Shown here: piece after piece, positions 16,505-23,976 of the stretch
How positions within the stretch are numbered: position 1 is the first letter of the stretch
How the letters are laid out: every line of letters begins with the position of its first letter
Source: Candidatus Borkfalkia avistercoris
GTDB taxonomy: Bacteria; Bacillota; Clostridia; Christensenellales; Borkfalkiaceae
Direction of reading: 5' to 3'
Assembly: GCA_019115995.1 (NCBI GenBank)
Contig: DXCL01000029.1
Span: 1-50,705 of the forward strand
DNA: 50,705 nt
Position numbers and translations under genes: made by a program
The notes under the pieces: model-generated
Databases searched by the model: none
Seen by the model: only the letters and a program-made list of their open reading frames with translations
Told to the model about the DNA's origin: nothing

Positions 16505-17854
16505 ATGTCCGAAAACAATCAGTACGAAATTTTATGGAAGGCGATAAGGGAGAATTTGGAGCAGACGCTCGCGCATATCACGTTTACCACTTATATTTCC
16601 GGGTTGAAACCCGTAGACATCGACGGTACGCGCATCGTGCTGAAAACGGACACCGAGTTTTTTGCAAAGACCATCGTGCACCAGCTCAAAGACAAGATTA
16701 AAGCGGCGATCGCAAAGGCGGACACAGGCATTACCGACTTTGTGCTCATGGTGGAGGGAAACGACGAGCCCTATTACCGCCCCGCGGAGGAGGAATTCGA
16801 CGACGATTACACCCCCGTTGCGGTGGATCCGCGCTTTACCTTCGAAAGCTTTGTTGCGGGCAAAAGCAATGAATTCGTGTTCGCGGCGGCGCAGTCCGTC
16901 GCGAAAAACCCCGGCGCGGTTTTCAACCCCCTCTATATCTACGGCGCGTCGGGGCTGGGCAAAACGCACCTTCTGCAATCCATCGCAAATTATATCAACC
17001 TGCATAAGCCCTCCCTGCGCGTGCTTTACACGGCGTGCGAGAAGTTTATCAACGAATTCATCGACTCGATCTACCTCAAAGGAGGCAACAGCCGCGATCT
17101 GCAGGCGAAGTTCCGCAACCGCTACCGCAACGTAGACGTGCTGCTCATCGACGACGTGCAGTTCCTCGCCAACAAACAGGCGGTGCAAGAGGAGCTTTTT
17201 CACACATTCAACGCCCTGCAATCGGAAAACAAGCAGGTGGTGCTCACCTCAGACGTGCCGCCCAAGGAGATCGCAACGCTCGAAGAGAGGCTGAGAACGC
17301 GTTTCGAAGGCGGGCTGATCGCAGACATTCAGCCGCCCGACGCGGAAACGAAAATCGCCATTTTAAAGCAAAAGGCGTTTGAGCGAAAGGCGGTGATCCC
17401 GCCCGACGTGCTCGAATTTTTGGCGCGCGACTCGGGTACGGACGTAAGGACTTTGGAAGGCAGGCTCACGAAGGTCGTTTTTGCGAGCAAACTGCACGAA
17501 CAGCCCGTTACGATGGAGCTCGCGGCAACGGCGCTCCGGGAAGCGGTGAGCGAGGAGCATGAAACGGTTACTTCCGACAAGATCATCGGCAGCGTTTGTT
17601 CCTTTTACAAGATCAGTCGGGAAAATCTTTTGGGCAAGAGCAAGAAAAAGGAGCTCGTGCAACCCAGGCAGATCTGCGCGTACCTGATGTGCGAGATCAT
17701 GAACATTCCCCTCGTTTCCATCGGCGAAGCGCTCGGCGGCAGAGATCACACCACCGTCATTCACTCGCGCGAGAAGATCACCAACCTGATAAAAGTAAAC
17801 GACCGCATCGCAAAAGAAGTGGAAGACATACGCAACATGATTTTGAAACAATAG
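16505..17854 (+). CDS. dnaA: Chromosomal replication initiator DnaA
   Basis: 449 residues with all four domains. Domain I is 1-85; a short acidic linker follows (88-108). The AAA+ domain has Walker A GASGLGKTH (147-155) and the Walker B region VDVLLIDDVQFLA. The C-terminal DNA-binding domain ends with GRDHTTVIHSREKI. It binds oriC and melts it in the ATP form. The ATG follows AGAGGTAATT. The gene is followed not by dnaN but by a 450-bp gap filled with a repeat element and then mnmG. Confidence 0.97.
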   Translation: MSENNQYEILWKAIRENLEQTLAHITFTTYISGLKPVDIDGTRIVLKTDTEFFAKTIVHQLKDKIKAAIAKADTGITDFVLMVEGNDEPYYRPAEEEFDDDYTPVAVDPRFTFESFVAGKSNEFVFAAAQSVAKNPGAVFNPLYIYGASGLGKTHLLQSIANYINLHKPSLRVLYTACEKFINEFIDSIYLKGGNSRDLQAKFRNRYRNVDVLLIDDVQFLANKQAVQEELFHTFNALQSENKQVVLTSDVPPKEIATLEERLRTRFEGGLIADIQPPDAETKIAILKQKAFERKAVIPPDVLEFLARDSGTDVRTLEGRLTKVVFASKLHEQPVTMELAATALREAVSEEHETVTSDKIIGSVCSFYKISRENLLGKSKKKELVQPRQICAYLMCEIMNIPLVSIGEALGGRDHTTVIHSREKITNLIKVNDRIAKEVEDIRNMILKQ

Positions 17855-17861
17855 AAAGGGG

Positions 17862-18295
17862 GTTCACGCAAAAAGTTCACGCATTTCTCGCGCAAAGGCG
17901 CTGCGAAACGCCGTGAGTTTTAGGAAAACCCCAACGTTCGCCGTTTTGTAAAACGGCTCCGCGTTCGGATTTTTCCTCTTTGCCGCTTTTTAAGGGCTTA
18001 CACTATTATAGATGCGGCAAATTCACCTTTCCTGCCAAAGGCCGCGCGTCGCGGCAAATCGGGGGCTTTTTCCGAAAAGTGCGATTTTCGGAAACGCAAG
18101 TGATTATTTAAATAATTTAAGGCGCGTTCCGAAATTGCTATTTTGGATAAGCGCACTCAATTTGCCGCATACTTGCGGTCTCAACGGGTGAATGCGGCGC
18201 GCATGATACGGCGTGCCCTCAAAAAGCGCGCCGCAGAGGGCAGCGCCCTCAAAATCACGGATAAAAGCGTTATCAGCTTAACGCTTTTATCGTGA
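17862..18295. repeat. Head-to-head composite of two hairpin-rich repeat units (copy B)
   Basis: Same architecture as the element before ftsY. Unit B1 (minus, about 17877-18091) and unit B2 (plus, about 18124-18295) flank the identical palindrome ATTATTTAAATAAT (18103-18116). Stems: P0 18072-18078 with 18085-18091 and 18129-18135 with 18140-18146; P2 of B1 18041-18046 with 18050-18055; P3 17979-17986 with 18014-18021 and 18193-18202 with 18226-18235; terminal hairpins 17877-17916 and 18255-18295, the latter a 12-bp stem with loop TCAGCT. B1 stems differ in sequence from A1 stems while keeping pairing. The B2 terminal hairpin ends 10 bp before the mnmG ATG and abuts its GAAAGG ribosome site. 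A short direct repeat GTTCACGCA occurs at 17862-17870 and 17875-17883. Confidence 0.8.
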
Positions 18296-18305
18296 AAGGC
18301 TTTTT

Positions 18306-20177
18306 ATGGATAACATCTTTTACACAACCGAATACGATGCCGTTGTGGTCGGCGCGGGGCATGCGGGCGTTGAAGCCGCCCTCGCCCTCGCCCGCACGGG
18401 CATAAAGACGGTGATGCTGACGCTCAACCTCGACAGCATCGCTTTTATGGCGTGCAATCCTTCCATAGGCGGCACGGCGAAGGGACACCTCGTGCGGGAA
18501 ATAGACGCGCTCGGCGGGGAAATGGGCGTCAATGCCGACAAGACCGCGCTTCAAATCCGCATGCTCAATACGGGCAAGGGCGCGGCGGTGCAGAGCCTGC
18601 GTTCGCAATCGGACAAGCACGCATACCACGCGCGCATGAAGCAGGTGCTCGAAAACACAAAAAACCTCTCCATTTTGCAGGGCGAAGCGGCGGAAATACT
18701 CGTGGAAAACGGCAAAGTTTCGGGCGTAAAGACCGCCGTGGGCGAAGTGATCTCGGCAAAGGCGGTCGTACTTGCCACGGGCGTATACCTGAAAGGCGAG
18801 GTCATTGCGGGAGAATACAAGCAAAGTTCGGGGCCGAACGGCTTTGCGCCCGCGAACCTTTTAACGCAAAACCTCATCGACCTCGGCTTCAACGTGCGCC
18901 GCTTTAAAACGGGCACGCCCGCGCGCGTGGACGGGCGCACCATAGACTATTCCAAACTCGAAATACAGCGGGGCGAAACGGATATTTACCCATTTTCCTT
19001 CCTTTCCAAACGGGTGCCGCAAAAGCAGAAGCCCTGCTATCTGACCTATACCAATCAGAAGACGCATGAAATTATCCGCGCCAACCTGCACCGTTCCCCC
19101 CTCTATTCGGGCGTGATCAAGGGAACGGGCCCGCGCTACTGCCCTTCCATAGAAGATAAAGTGGTGCGCTTTGCGGACAAGGAGCGGCACCAGATCTTTT
19201 TGGAGCCGGAATGCGCAGGCTCGAACGAGGTTTACGTGCAGGGTATGTCCTCTTCCCTTCCCCACGACGTGCAGCGGGAGATGTACCGTTCCATAGAGGG
19301 GCTGGAAAACGTGAAGATCATGCGCTATGCCTACGCCATCGAATACGACTGCATCGACACCCTCGACGTGTACCCCACCCTCGAATTCAAAAAGATCGAA
19401 AACCTCTACACGGCGGGGCAGATCAACGGAACGAGCGGATATGAAGAAGCGGCGGCGCAGGGACTCATTGCAGGGCTGAACGCCTCGCTCAAACTCAGAG
19501 GACAGCCATCCGTCGTATTGCGGCGGGATCAGGCATATATCGGCGTGCTCATCGACGACCTCGTAACAAAGGGCACGAACGAGCCGTACCGCATGATGAC
19601 CTCGCGCGCGGAGCACCGCATACAGCTGCGGCAGGACAACGCGGACTTCCGCTTAACGGAGATCGGCTATCGGGCGGGGCTTGCGACAAAAAGGCGGTAC
19701 ACGCGCATGTTGGCGCGCAAAAAACAGGTGGAGGAGATCCTCGGCGAGCTGAACGGGCGCGTTTCGCCCAAAGAAGCGGAGGGCTTTATGCGCGAACACG
19801 GCTTTGACACCCTGTTCGGCGGCCTGAGCTATGCAGACATGATACGCCGCTCCATAGACCCGCAGGACATCATAGAGCATTTCGGCATTCTCAAAGGCAG
19901 GAGCCGCGCGGATATAGAGACCGCCGTCATCGACGTAAAGTACGAGGGCTACATCAGGCGCGGGCTGGAACAGATAGAAAAGGCAAAGGCGCTGGAAGAT
20001 AAAAAACTGCCAACCGACATCGATTACGAAAAGATAGACGGCCTGCGCTTGGAGGCGCGGCAAAAACTCAACAAAATACGCCCCGAAAACCTCGGGCAGG
20101 CGGGGCGCATTTCGGGCGTGAACCCCGCAGACATCGCCGTATTGATGGTGTACCTTTCCTTAACGCATAAAAAATAG
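18306..20177 (+). CDS. mnmG: tRNA uridine-5-carboxymethylaminomethyl modification enzyme MnmG
   Basis: 623 residues, the usual MnmG/GidA length. The N-terminal FAD site is VVVGAGHAGVEAALA (13-27), followed by the family motifs MACNPSIGGTAKGHLVREIDALGGEMG and YCPSIEDKVVRF. With MnmE (not here) it modifies U34 of certain tRNAs. The ATG at 18306 follows GTGAAAGG. mnmG is normally near the origin with mnmE, jag and rnpA; here its neighbour is dnaA. Confidence 0.97.
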   Translation: MDNIFYTTEYDAVVVGAGHAGVEAALALARTGIKTVMLTLNLDSIAFMACNPSIGGTAKGHLVREIDALGGEMGVNADKTALQIRMLNTGKGAAVQSLRSQSDKHAYHARMKQVLENTKNLSILQGEAAEILVENGKVSGVKTAVGEVISAKAVVLATGVYLKGEVIAGEYKQSSGPNGFAPANLLTQNLIDLGFNVRRFKTGTPARVDGRTIDYSKLEIQRGETDIYPFSFLSKRVPQKQKPCYLTYTNQKTHEIIRANLHRSPLYSGVIKGTGPRYCPSIEDKVVRFADKERHQIFLEPECAGSNEVYVQGMSSSLPHDVQREMYRSIEGLENVKIMRYAYAIEYDCIDTLDVYPTLEFKKIENLYTAGQINGTSGYEEAAAQGLIAGLNASLKLRGQPSVVLRRDQAYIGVLIDDLVTKGTNEPYRMMTSRAEHRIQLRQDNADFRLTEIGYRAGLATKRRYTRMLARKKQVEEILGELNGRVSPKEAEGFMREHGFDTLFGGLSYADMIRRSIDPQDIIEHFGILKGRSRADIETAVIDVKYEGYIRRGLEQIEKAKALEDKKLPTDIDYEKIDGLRLEARQKLNKIRPENLGQAGRISGVNPADIAVLMVYLSLTHKK

Positions 20178-20189
20178 CAAACGAAACGG

Positions 20190-20220
20190 GCGAAAGCGCT
20201 GTGCGCTTTCGCTCTCTCTT
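20190..20220 (+). terminator. Intrinsic terminator of mnmG
   Basis: GCGAAAGCGC / GCGCTTTCGC (10 bp, loop TGT) followed by TCTCTCTTTT, 12 bp after the mnmG stop. Confidence 0.8.
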
Positions 20221-20475
20221 TTAATCGTTCCCAAAATTTTTTTGCAGATACTCTATATCCGCAAGCGCCTGTCCGAAAAAATCGTCCGGCGGGACAAGCG
20301 CCTGCGGGCGGCGCCTGCGAAAATGCTCGCAGCCGCACTTTTCCCCCACGGGTTTTTGCAAAAGCGCGCAACAGCCCGACTTTATTTTATAAAAACCGCG
20401 GGAACACTTTTCGTAAAACGGTATGTAGCCGCGGCAACCGCCGCACACTCTCTTGTTTTTCGGTTCGGCGATCAC
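20221..20475 (-). CDS. Small Cys-rich protein (84 aa), second gene of pair
   Basis: 84 residues from a GTG at 20475 that overlaps the TGA of the preceding gene (GTGA), with GAAGGAG in front. The visible core is VCGGCRGYIPFYEKCSRGFY then CGC: seven cysteines, including a CxxC pair and a CGC, suggesting a small metal-binding (zinc-ribbon-like) fold. It has no signal peptide and no membrane segment. I do not recognise the family. Its partner upstream is another small protein with a CxxC pair, so the two may work together. A longer in-frame reading upstream overlaps its neighbour completely and lacks the coupling logic. Confidence 0.6.
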   Translation of the reverse strand: MIAEPKNKRVCGGCRGYIPFYEKCSRGFYKIKSGCCALLQKPVGEKCGCEHFRRRRPQALVPPDDFFGQALADIEYLQKNFGND

Positions 20476-20753
20476 GGCAACCGCTCCTTCTCGGATTCTT
20501 CCTCGAAAATCTGCCTGAGAGCGGAGATATCCGAAAATATTTCGCTGAGCGCGCGGGAAGCCGCGCGCTTTGAAACGGCCCTCCCTTTTGCTGCGGACTT
20601 CCAGAATTCGCAGCTTCCTTCTCGGCAAACGATCTGCCTGCTTTGTTTGCAGTATCCGTATTCCGACTTTTCGAACCGCCGCAAGCCTTTTATGTAATAC
20701 CTTTGAAAATTTCCGCACCGGGCACAGCTTTTGTTCTTGCCTTCCTCTTCCAC
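20472..20753 (-). CDS. Small Cys-containing protein (93 aa), first gene of pair
   Basis: 93 residues. The start is a GTG at 20753 with a perfect AGGAGG seven bases upstream; a longer ATG reading exists but lacks a ribosome site. The N-terminal half carries SCARCGNFQRYYIKGLRRFE, then GYCKQSRQIVCREGSCEFWK: a CxxC followed by three spaced cysteines and aromatic residues, suggestive of a zinc-binding module. The C-terminal half is a charged helix (SEIFSDISALRQIFEEESEK). The family is unrecognised. It is divergent from an XRE regulator across a 360-bp AT-richer region full of palindromic sites, which suggests a regulated accessory or phage-derived module. Confidence 0.65.
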   Translation of the reverse strand: MEEEGKNKSCARCGNFQRYYIKGLRRFEKSEYGYCKQSRQIVCREGSCEFWKSAAKGRAVSKRAASRALSEIFSDISALRQIFEEESEKERLP

Positions 20754-20830
20754 GATTTGCCTCCTGATAATCCGACTATTTTTTGTACAAATTTTTCTGT
20801 TTCGCCGCCGCGCCGACAACTTGCTTTCAC

Positions 20831-21087
20831 TACAAACTATTTTGTAATATATGGCTTTTACTTTTAAAAAAGATATACTGCCTTAACCATCTCTATGGCT
20901 TGTTTTTTTCGACTCTGCCATTTCGCCGCCCCATAGCCGCCCTTTCTACAAACTATTTTGTAGAAAGGGCGGCGACGATACGGTGCCACGACAATTTTTA
21001 CGTTGCGGCATTAACGTAGTTACAAACTTATTTGTATTATACTACAAAGAAGTTTGTAAATCAACTATTTCAACAAACTTTTTTGTA
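20831..21087. promoter_or_regulatory. Array of five 16-bp palindromic operator-like sites
   Basis: Consensus TACAAACTATTTTGTA. Sites are at 20831-20846, 20947-20962, 21021-21036, 21043-21058 and 21072-21087. The first two are identical. The second sits in the middle of a 17-bp perfect inverted repeat (20936-20952 with 20957-20973). A plus-strand promoter TTAACG (21011-21016), 18-nt spacer, TATTAT (21035-21040) has the third site in its spacer, the fourth just after the -10 and the fifth in the leader, which predicts autorepression by the XRE protein encoded from 21113. The first site lies about 80 bp upstream of the Cys-rich pair on the other strand. Confidence 0.75.
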
Positions 21088-21112
21088 TAATAGAAAAAAA
21101 CGGTACGGTTTT

Positions 21113-21370
21113 ATGAACGGGATTGGCAGAGAACTAAAAAATATAAGAGAATTGAACGGCTATTCTCAAAGCGCGTTAGCAGAAGCAACGGGTATTTCGC
21201 AACAAAAAATAAGTTATTACGAGAGCGGCAAACATTCGCCGCCGATAGAATTCTGCATTCGGCTTGCAGATTTTTACGGCGTTACGCTCGACGAACTCGT
21301 CGGGAGAGACATGCCCGCCGAAATGAGCAAAACAGACCCCGGCGAACATAAAAGGAAGGGCGGCAAATAA
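21113..21370 (+). CDS. XRE-family HTH regulator
   Basis: 85 residues from the ATG at 21113. A Cro/C1-type helix-turn-helix occupies about 6-62 (LKNIRELNGYSQSALAEATG, ISQQKISYYESGKHSPP, then LADFYGVTLDELVGRD). A short hydrophilic tail follows. A longer reading from 21032 would translate the operator sites themselves, so it is rejected. It presumably binds the five palindromes in its upstream region and controls itself and the two Cys-rich genes. Its stop codon lies in the loop of its own terminator. Confidence 0.88.
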   Translation: MNGIGRELKNIRELNGYSQSALAEATGISQQKISYYESGKHSPPIEFCIRLADFYGVTLDELVGRDMPAEMSKTDPGEHKRKGGK

Positions 21371-21384
21371 GCCGCCCTTCCTTT
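21351..21384 (+). terminator. Terminator overlapping the XRE stop codon
   Basis: AAAGGAAGGGCGGC / GCCGCCCTTCCTTT, a perfect 14-bp stem. The 6-nt loop AAATAA contains the stop codon and the 3' arm ends in a short T-run. Termination therefore overlaps the last codons of the gene. Confidence 0.75.
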
Positions 21385-21442
21385 TATTGCAGTGAGCCAA
21401 ACCTCCGCAGCCCCCAAAAAACGGTGCTTGCGCGCAGGCCCT

Positions 21443-23752
21443 TTATTCCGCGTAAATGCGGATAAACTCGCAAACGCGGGCGGAAGGTTCCCCTTCCGTT
21501 CCCTCAAAGCGCACGGGCAAGACGCGATACGTTTTGCCGTTCGCCCGTTTTTCGCACGCCTGTGCCGTAAGTTCCGCGGGGATCTCGATCTCGCGGAAAT
21601 ATTCCATTTCTCCCTGCGTATACAGCACCTTTTCGCAGAAGAGCGCCTGCCCGCAGACGCTGACCTTCAAAGGCTTCCAGTTGTCTTCCGCGCGCAGACA
21701 GATCTGCAAATAATTTTTTTTGCCCGGCTCGACCGCCATATCGTAGGCAAAATACCCGCCCGCTTCGGCATAGCGGTAAGTGCCGTCTCCCGTAACGCCG
21801 CGGGTGTTCTCCTCCTGCATGTCGTGCAGCGCGTCGTTTTCGTACTGGCCGTAGCCGGGCTGCACGGTATCCACGAGCTCGCGGCTCTCCAACGCTTCGG
21901 GGCGGCGTTCGCCCTCCCCGAGATACCAGTAAATGCCGTAACGCTCCTTATACCGTTCAAAATGCGGGGAAAAGGTGAGGGAAATATCCGCGCCGGTCAG
22001 GCGGAAACTCTCCCCGTCTTTGATAAAGTATGCGGAAGGATCTTCCAAAAACGCCTTTACGGAGGGGAAATACAATCGCTCCGTCTGCACGAGCTTCTTT
22101 TCGGGAATGGTTACCTCCACGCCCGTCGTGGCGGTGCGCATGTCTTTTGTGCCGAGATCGGCGGAAAGCACCGCCGCCCCGTAACGGAAGGCGTAGCAGT
22201 TTTCCGCGTCGGGCAAATTTTCCGCAACGATCTTTTCGGGCAGGCGCACCATGACCGTATCGCCCGCGCGCATCTCCACCCAAATATGCCCGTTCTCCGC
22301 AGCCGCCTCCGCGCTCTGCCCGTTCTTCTGCACCGTGGCGCCGCGCTTTGCCCAGAACGGCACGCGGAAACAAACTTTCAGCGGTTGATCCGTGCGCAGG
22401 AGGGTAAATTTTGCCGTATCGCAGAAAGGGAAATCCGCTTCCAGCCTGCACTCGAATTCCTCCGTGCAGAGCCGCGAGGAAAAGTACAGTTCTACGTACA
22501 GCGCGCCTGCCGCACGATAATAAATGCTGTCTCCGAGCTTTGTAAAGCTCTCCATGCCGCTGCCCGTACAGCACCAGAATTTCGTGAACGGCTCGCCGTA
22601 CACCTTAAAAAATCCGCTCGCCATCGGCTGAAAGTAAGTCGTCATGCCCGTTTCGGGGTTTTGGGAAGACAGAATGGAATTGATATAGGCGTTCTCGTAA
22701 AAATCGGTGTATTTTTTGTCGCCCGTGATGCAGAAGAGCGCGCGGGAGAGTTTGAGCATATTGTATACGTTGCACGTTTCGCAGTTGCAGTTGGTGCGTT
22801 CCTTATCCAGAACATAGTCCCGCCCGAAGTGCTCCCACTCGGAATTGCCGCCCGTAACGTATGTGTGCCGCTCGACGACCGTTTTCCAGAACACTTCCGC
22901 CACGCGGAGATAGCGTGAAGCGTCTACCGTCTCCCCGCCGAACGCCTTGCCGTGCAGGGTGATATAGCGGTTAAGCGCGCCCAAAACCTTGGGAATGGTC
23001 GTGTTGGCGTGCTTGTCTTTCAGCCCGTCCTTCACTTCGGAGAGGATCACGTCGAACAGCTCCTCCTCGTCGAACATGTGCGCGGCGAGGGCATGCTCGG
23101 GTTTTCCAGTGATCGAATAGAGGGTATAGAGGCAGTCGTTCATGCCGCCGTATTCGACGGACAAAACGCGCGCGTGCGTTTCGCCGTCCCAACGGGATAC
23201 GCGCGCAAAGACCCAGTCTCCGAGGGCGGAAGCGACCTCTTTCGCCCGTCCGATCCCCGCAAGCAGGTAAATATCGCACAGCCCCGCGATCAGCTTGTGC
23301 ATCGTGTACCAGGGCACCCACGCCTCACGCACGATGTTGGTTTTGCCCGCTTCCACATTGTCGAACTGCGCTTCCGCGCCGCCCTCCACGGGGAGTGCGC
23401 CCCAGATAAAGCCGGGCTCGCCCCTGCTGTTTTTCTGGCACTCGGCAAGCGCCTCGCAGATATTGCCGGCTTTTTCAAAAAATTTTTCCTTCTCTTGTTC
23501 GGGCGTGGCGGGGTTGGCGTACGCCTGCGCGAGGGCGGTCATATAGTGCCCCAGCGTGTGCCCCGCGATGAGGGTATTTTCCCACCCGCCGTAGCGTTTG
23601 AACGGGGAAGCGATCCCCGCGTTCTCGTAAAATCCCGCCAACAGCCTGCCCTCCTCCAAAGAAAGCAGGTAAGCCCGCTCTTTCTGATAAGCGTTCAGCG
23701 AATACTCGTCTTCGATCCGCACAGAGCCGAGCGGAAAAGCCGAAAGCTGCAT
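21443..23752 (-). CDS. GH127-type (DUF1680) beta-L-arabinofuranosidase family protein
   Basis: 769 residues from the ATG at 23752, chosen because AAGGAG lies five bases before it. Family landmarks are YGGWENTLIAGHTLGHYMTA near the N-terminus, the cysteine-rich NCNCETCNVYNMLKLSRAL, and FWCCTGSGMESFTK. In GH127 enzymes a cysteine acts as nucleophile in a zinc-bound Cys cluster, and the cysteines here are consistent with that. An alpha/alpha barrel is followed by beta-rich C-terminal domains. No signal peptide, so it is cytoplasmic. The likely role is removal of L-arabinofuranose from plant glycans, but DUF1680 covers several specificities. It stands alone, with its own promoter. Confidence 0.85.
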   Translation of the reverse strand: MQLSAFPLGSVRIEDEYSLNAYQKERAYLLSLEEGRLLAGFYENAGIASPFKRYGGWENTLIAGHTLGHYMTALAQAYANPATPEQEKEKFFEKAGNICEALAECQKNSRGEPGFIWGALPVEGGAEAQFDNVEAGKTNIVREAWVPWYTMHKLIAGLCDIYLLAGIGRAKEVASALGDWVFARVSRWDGETHARVLSVEYGGMNDCLYTLYSITGKPEHALAAHMFDEEELFDVILSEVKDGLKDKHANTTIPKVLGALNRYITLHGKAFGGETVDASRYLRVAEVFWKTVVERHTYVTGGNSEWEHFGRDYVLDKERTNCNCETCNVYNMLKLSRALFCITGDKKYTDFYENAYINSILSSQNPETGMTTYFQPMASGFFKVYGEPFTKFWCCTGSGMESFTKLGDSIYYRAAGALYVELYFSSRLCTEEFECRLEADFPFCDTAKFTLLRTDQPLKVCFRVPFWAKRGATVQKNGQSAEAAAENGHIWVEMRAGDTVMVRLPEKIVAENLPDAENCYAFRYGAAVLSADLGTKDMRTATTGVEVTIPEKKLVQTERLYFPSVKAFLEDPSAYFIKDGESFRLTGADISLTFSPHFERYKERYGIYWYLGEGERRPEALESRELVDTVQPGYGQYENDALHDMQEENTRGVTGDGTYRYAEAGGYFAYDMAVEPGKKNYLQICLRAEDNWKPLKVSVCGQALFCEKVLYTQGEMEYFREIEIPAELTAQACEKRANGKTYRVLPVRFEGTEGEPSARVCEFIRIYAE

Positions 23753-23805
23753 ACATTCTCCTTTTTCCGCCGTAGCGATATGCGGCGGACTTTTTCTCAA
23801 TTAAA

Positions 23806-23834
23806 ATTATACCCGTTCCCGCCCCGTTTGTAAA
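23806..23834 (-). promoter_or_regulatory. Sigma-A promoter of the GH127 gene
   Basis: On the minus strand TTTACA (23829-23834), 17-nt spacer, TATAAT (23806-23811), about 50 bp before the ATG at 23752. Confidence 0.65.
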
Positions 23835-23922
23835 GCCTATGCCGAAAATTTCATGCAAAATATGCACGCCTTGCGCATTCCGCGCGGCGGGCCGACAAAA
23901 ACCTCGCACAGCGGTCAAAAAA

Positions 23923-23954
23923 CCGCGGCGGGCAGCCCCTTCGGGCTGCCCGCC
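23923..23954 (-). terminator. Terminator of cysS
   Basis: GCGGCGGGCAGCCC / GGGCTGCCCGCCGC, a perfect 14-bp stem with a 4-nt loop, followed on the minus strand by GGTTTTTTGACC, 22 bp past the cysS stop. The other strand also has a T-rich tail. Confidence 0.8.
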
Positions 23955-23976
23955 GCTTTGTTTTTCGTTATCCTTT

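Noticed and set aside
20836-21087. CRISPR-like array from the repeated 16-mers
   Set aside because: Spacing is irregular (22 to 116 bp), the units are palindromic, and there are no cas genes; operators explain them better.
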